Shown piece by piece: positions 62,614-64,000 of a stretch of DNA of 64,000 bases. The position numbers and the translations under genes were made by a program. This DNA is from CAYRTD01 sp964528675 (GTDB lineage: Bacteria; Bacteroidota; Bacteroidia; Bacteroidales; GCA-2748055). How positions within the stretch are numbered: position 1 is the first letter of the stretch; each line of letters starts with the position of its first letter. Where the stretch lies: assembly GCA_964528675.1 (NCBI GenBank), contig CAZGTU010000010.1, positions 24,130-88,129 of the forward strand. Direction: 5' to 3'. The notes under the pieces are model-generated. The model did not search any database. It was given only the letters and a program-made list of their open reading frames with translations, and was not told where the DNA came from.

Positions 62614-63930
62614 ATGGAAAAGAATATCTTCATATTCGATGAAAATAAATGTGTGGGCTGCCATTCCTGCGTGGTGGCATGTATAAATGAAAATGGATTT
62701 CAATCGCCTGAAAGATGGAGAAACGTGGTAAATTCCAATCCTGTCCATCACCCTGACCTTCCGCTTTTTCACCTTTCACTGGCATGTAATCATTGTGATG
62801 ATGCACCATGCATGCATAACTGCCCTGCTCAGGCATTTTATTTCGATAACAATACAGGAGCTATAGAACATGATCCGGATAGCTGCATAGGATGTAAATA
62901 TTGCACCTGGGCCTGTCCATATGATGCCCCGAAGTTTAATCCTGCCAGCGGTATTATTGAAAAATGCACGTTTTGCAGTCACAGGATAGAAGAAGATCTG
63001 AAACCCGCATGTGCCAATCTTTGTCCAACAGGTGCCCTTGATTTTGAACGGGTAGAATTTACTCTGGATGAAAGCCTGGAATCATCTCCAGTCCCGGTGA
63101 AAATAGGGTCTTCACTGAAAACCATCAGGAGATATAATAAAAATGGCCCTTACATAGATAAAGAAATTCTAAATCTTCCCAAAAATTTACCGGCTTCCAG
63201 ACCGTTTAAAAGTAAAATTTCTCCCGGAAAGGAATGGCCCTTATTATCCTTTTCCCTGCTGTCAACCTTTATGGTTGTGCTTTACATGGCAAAAGAAACT
63301 TTTGAGAATTCCTCATTCCTGCAATGGCTGATTCCGGGTATGGGAATACTTGCAGCTGCATTTAGTCTTATTCACCTGGGAAAGAAAGAATGGGCCTGGA
63401 AATCCATTTTGAATATTGAAAAATCCTGGCTTAGCAGGGAAATATTCTTTTTTAGTTTCTTCTTCTTTACTCTTATCATTGATTTTTTTGTTTATGATAT
63501 TCCTGATCTTATTGTCATTGTCAACGGGTTGCTGATGTTAATATCAATTGATATGCTATATATCCTTGCCACATGGAGATGGAAAATCAAAATCCATTCG
63601 GCACAGGTCATATTCATTGCAGCAACACTCTGGTTATTGTTAAATGGATATGAAGAGTTGTTCATTATTATGACCATCATAAGAGCAGGCTTATATGCCT
63701 TCCACAAGAGTGTAAATTGGAATTCGCCCGGGAAAAGCAAACTTTTGATACTTTCCCGGTTATCATTGCCTGTTATTTACATGATCGTTTTGTACTATAC
63801 CCTAACAGACTGGCCGGTAATAGTCCTGCTCGTGATGACGGATATTATTGACAGGATAGAATTTTATAAGGATCTAAAAGTTCCGGATATCGAGGAAGAA
63901 TTCTTCAATGCATCTTCAATGATCTTCTGA
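62614..63930 (+). CDS. fused DmsB-like ferredoxin and DmsC-like membrane anchor
   Basis: I start the protein at ATG 62614 (438 residues), which gives MEKNIFIFDENKCVGCHSC; an earlier in-frame start lies inside the upstream gene. Residues about 1-190 contain four [4Fe-4S] cysteine clusters (CVGCHSCVVAC, CNHCDDAPCMHNCP, CIGCKYCTWACP, CTFCSHRIEEDLKPAC with CPTGAL) as in DmsB/PsrB. Residues about 230-430 are hydrophobic with around seven or eight membrane segments and SWLSREIF, a DmsC-type motif. DmsB and DmsC are usually separate proteins. The fusion would carry electrons between the quinone pool and the molybdenum subunit on the cytoplasmic side. Its C terminus overlaps a convergent gene by 67 bases. 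Confidence 0.9.
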   Translation: MEKNIFIFDENKCVGCHSCVVACINENGFQSPERWRNVVNSNPVHHPDLPLFHLSLACNHCDDAPCMHNCPAQAFYFDNNTGAIEHDPDSCIGCKYCTWACPYDAPKFNPASGIIEKCTFCSHRIEEDLKPACANLCPTGALDFERVEFTLDESLESSPVPVKIGSSLKTIRRYNKNGPYIDKEILNLPKNLPASRPFKSKISPGKEWPLLSFSLLSTFMVVLYMAKETFENSSFLQWLIPGMGILAAAFSLIHLGKKEWAWKSILNIEKSWLSREIFFFSFFFFTLIIDFFVYDIPDLIVIVNGLLMLISIDMLYILATWRWKIKIHSAQVIFIAATLWLLLNGYEELFIIMTIIRAGLYAFHKSVNWNSPGKSKLLILSRLSLPVIYMIVLYYTLTDWPVIVLLVMTDIIDRIEFYKDLKVPDIEEEFFNASSMIF

Positions 63931-64000
63931 TGATCGAAAGCCAGAAGAGGGAGTTCTGAAATACTGAACCATTTGACATTTTTAGCATCATCGCCAGCCT
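63864..64000 (-). CDS. C-terminal end of a NUDIX hydrolase, cut by the window edge
   Basis: On the minus strand, reading from base 63998, the frame encodes AGDDAKNVKWFSISELPLL, then AFDHQKIIEDALKNSS, and stops at 63864. The pattern G-D-D-A-x-x-x-x-W-F, then E-L-P-x-L-A-F-D-H, is the usual end of ADP-ribose/8-oxo-type NUDIX hydrolases. The catalytic NUDIX box would lie beyond the window. The gene converges on the DmsBC fusion gene and the coding regions overlap by 67 bases, with no room for a terminator between them. Confidence 0.75.
   Translation of the reverse strand, partial: AGDDAKNVKWFSISELPLLAFDHQKIIEDALKNSSSISGTFRSL

Overview
The window looks like a chromosomal stretch of a Bacteroidota bacterium, probably of the Bacteroidales/Marinilabiliales type. 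The signs are a SusC/SusD pair, several lipoprotein signal peptides, C-terminal type IX secretion (T9SS) sorting domains, at least two promoters of the TTTG-N19/20-TAnnTTTG type, AT-rich leaders without Shine-Dalgarno sites, and many short intergenic palindromic repeats. No rRNA, tRNA, CRISPR array or intact transposase was found by eye.

Region 1 (1-6921) holds carbohydrate-active or secreted proteins: the C-terminal end of a GH43-like enzyme, a secreted right-handed beta-helix protein, and a large secreted BNR/sortilin-like propeller protein. A repeat-rich gap (3026-3624) separates the last two. Region 2 (7284-31667, all minus strand) is a polysaccharide utilisation locus. Read in the direction of transcription it runs: phosphotriesterase-like lipoprotein, T9SS-sorted protein, lgt, T9SS-sorted propeller protein, SusC, SusD, long mannose-6-phosphate isomerase, sugar MFS permease, ROK sugar kinase, six-hairpin glycosidase, GH92 alpha-mannosidase fused to an SGNH esterase, sulfatase, second propeller lipoprotein, second sulfatase, GntR/UTRA regulator. 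Together these genes could desulfate, deacylate and hydrolyse an alpha-mannose-containing glycan, import the mannose, phosphorylate it and isomerise it to fructose-6-phosphate. The exact substrate is an inference.

Region 3 (31897-34433) is a recombination scar. A rhodanese gene broken in its middle is joined to a type III restriction helicase-nuclease that has lost its Walker A motif. Region 4 (34740-47344, plus strand) is a sensory island: two giant hybrid histidine kinases that share paralogous PAS domains, a multi-PAS protein with a C-terminal HTH, and a small PAS histidine kinase with a four-cysteine motif. Copies of a palindromic intergenic repeat lie between them, and one copy abuts the remnant of a DsrE-like gene.

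Region 5 (47536-53835, minus strand) is a nine-gene arsenic cluster: arsR, a thioredoxin-like protein, arsF, arsG, an ArsP-type permease, a ProC-like dehydrogenase, arsC, arsM and acr3. Three TTCG-N8-CGAA palindromes are probable ArsR operators, and one lies directly on a recognisable promoter. Region 6 (54023-64000) is mixed: a GH78 rhamnosidase-like lipoprotein, a PurF homologue without the usual N-terminal cysteine, a VapBC-type toxin-antitoxin pair, a heparinase II/III-like polysaccharide lyase, a molybdopterin oxidoreductase with a fused DmsB-DmsC partner, and the 3' end of a NUDIX hydrolase gene at the right edge.
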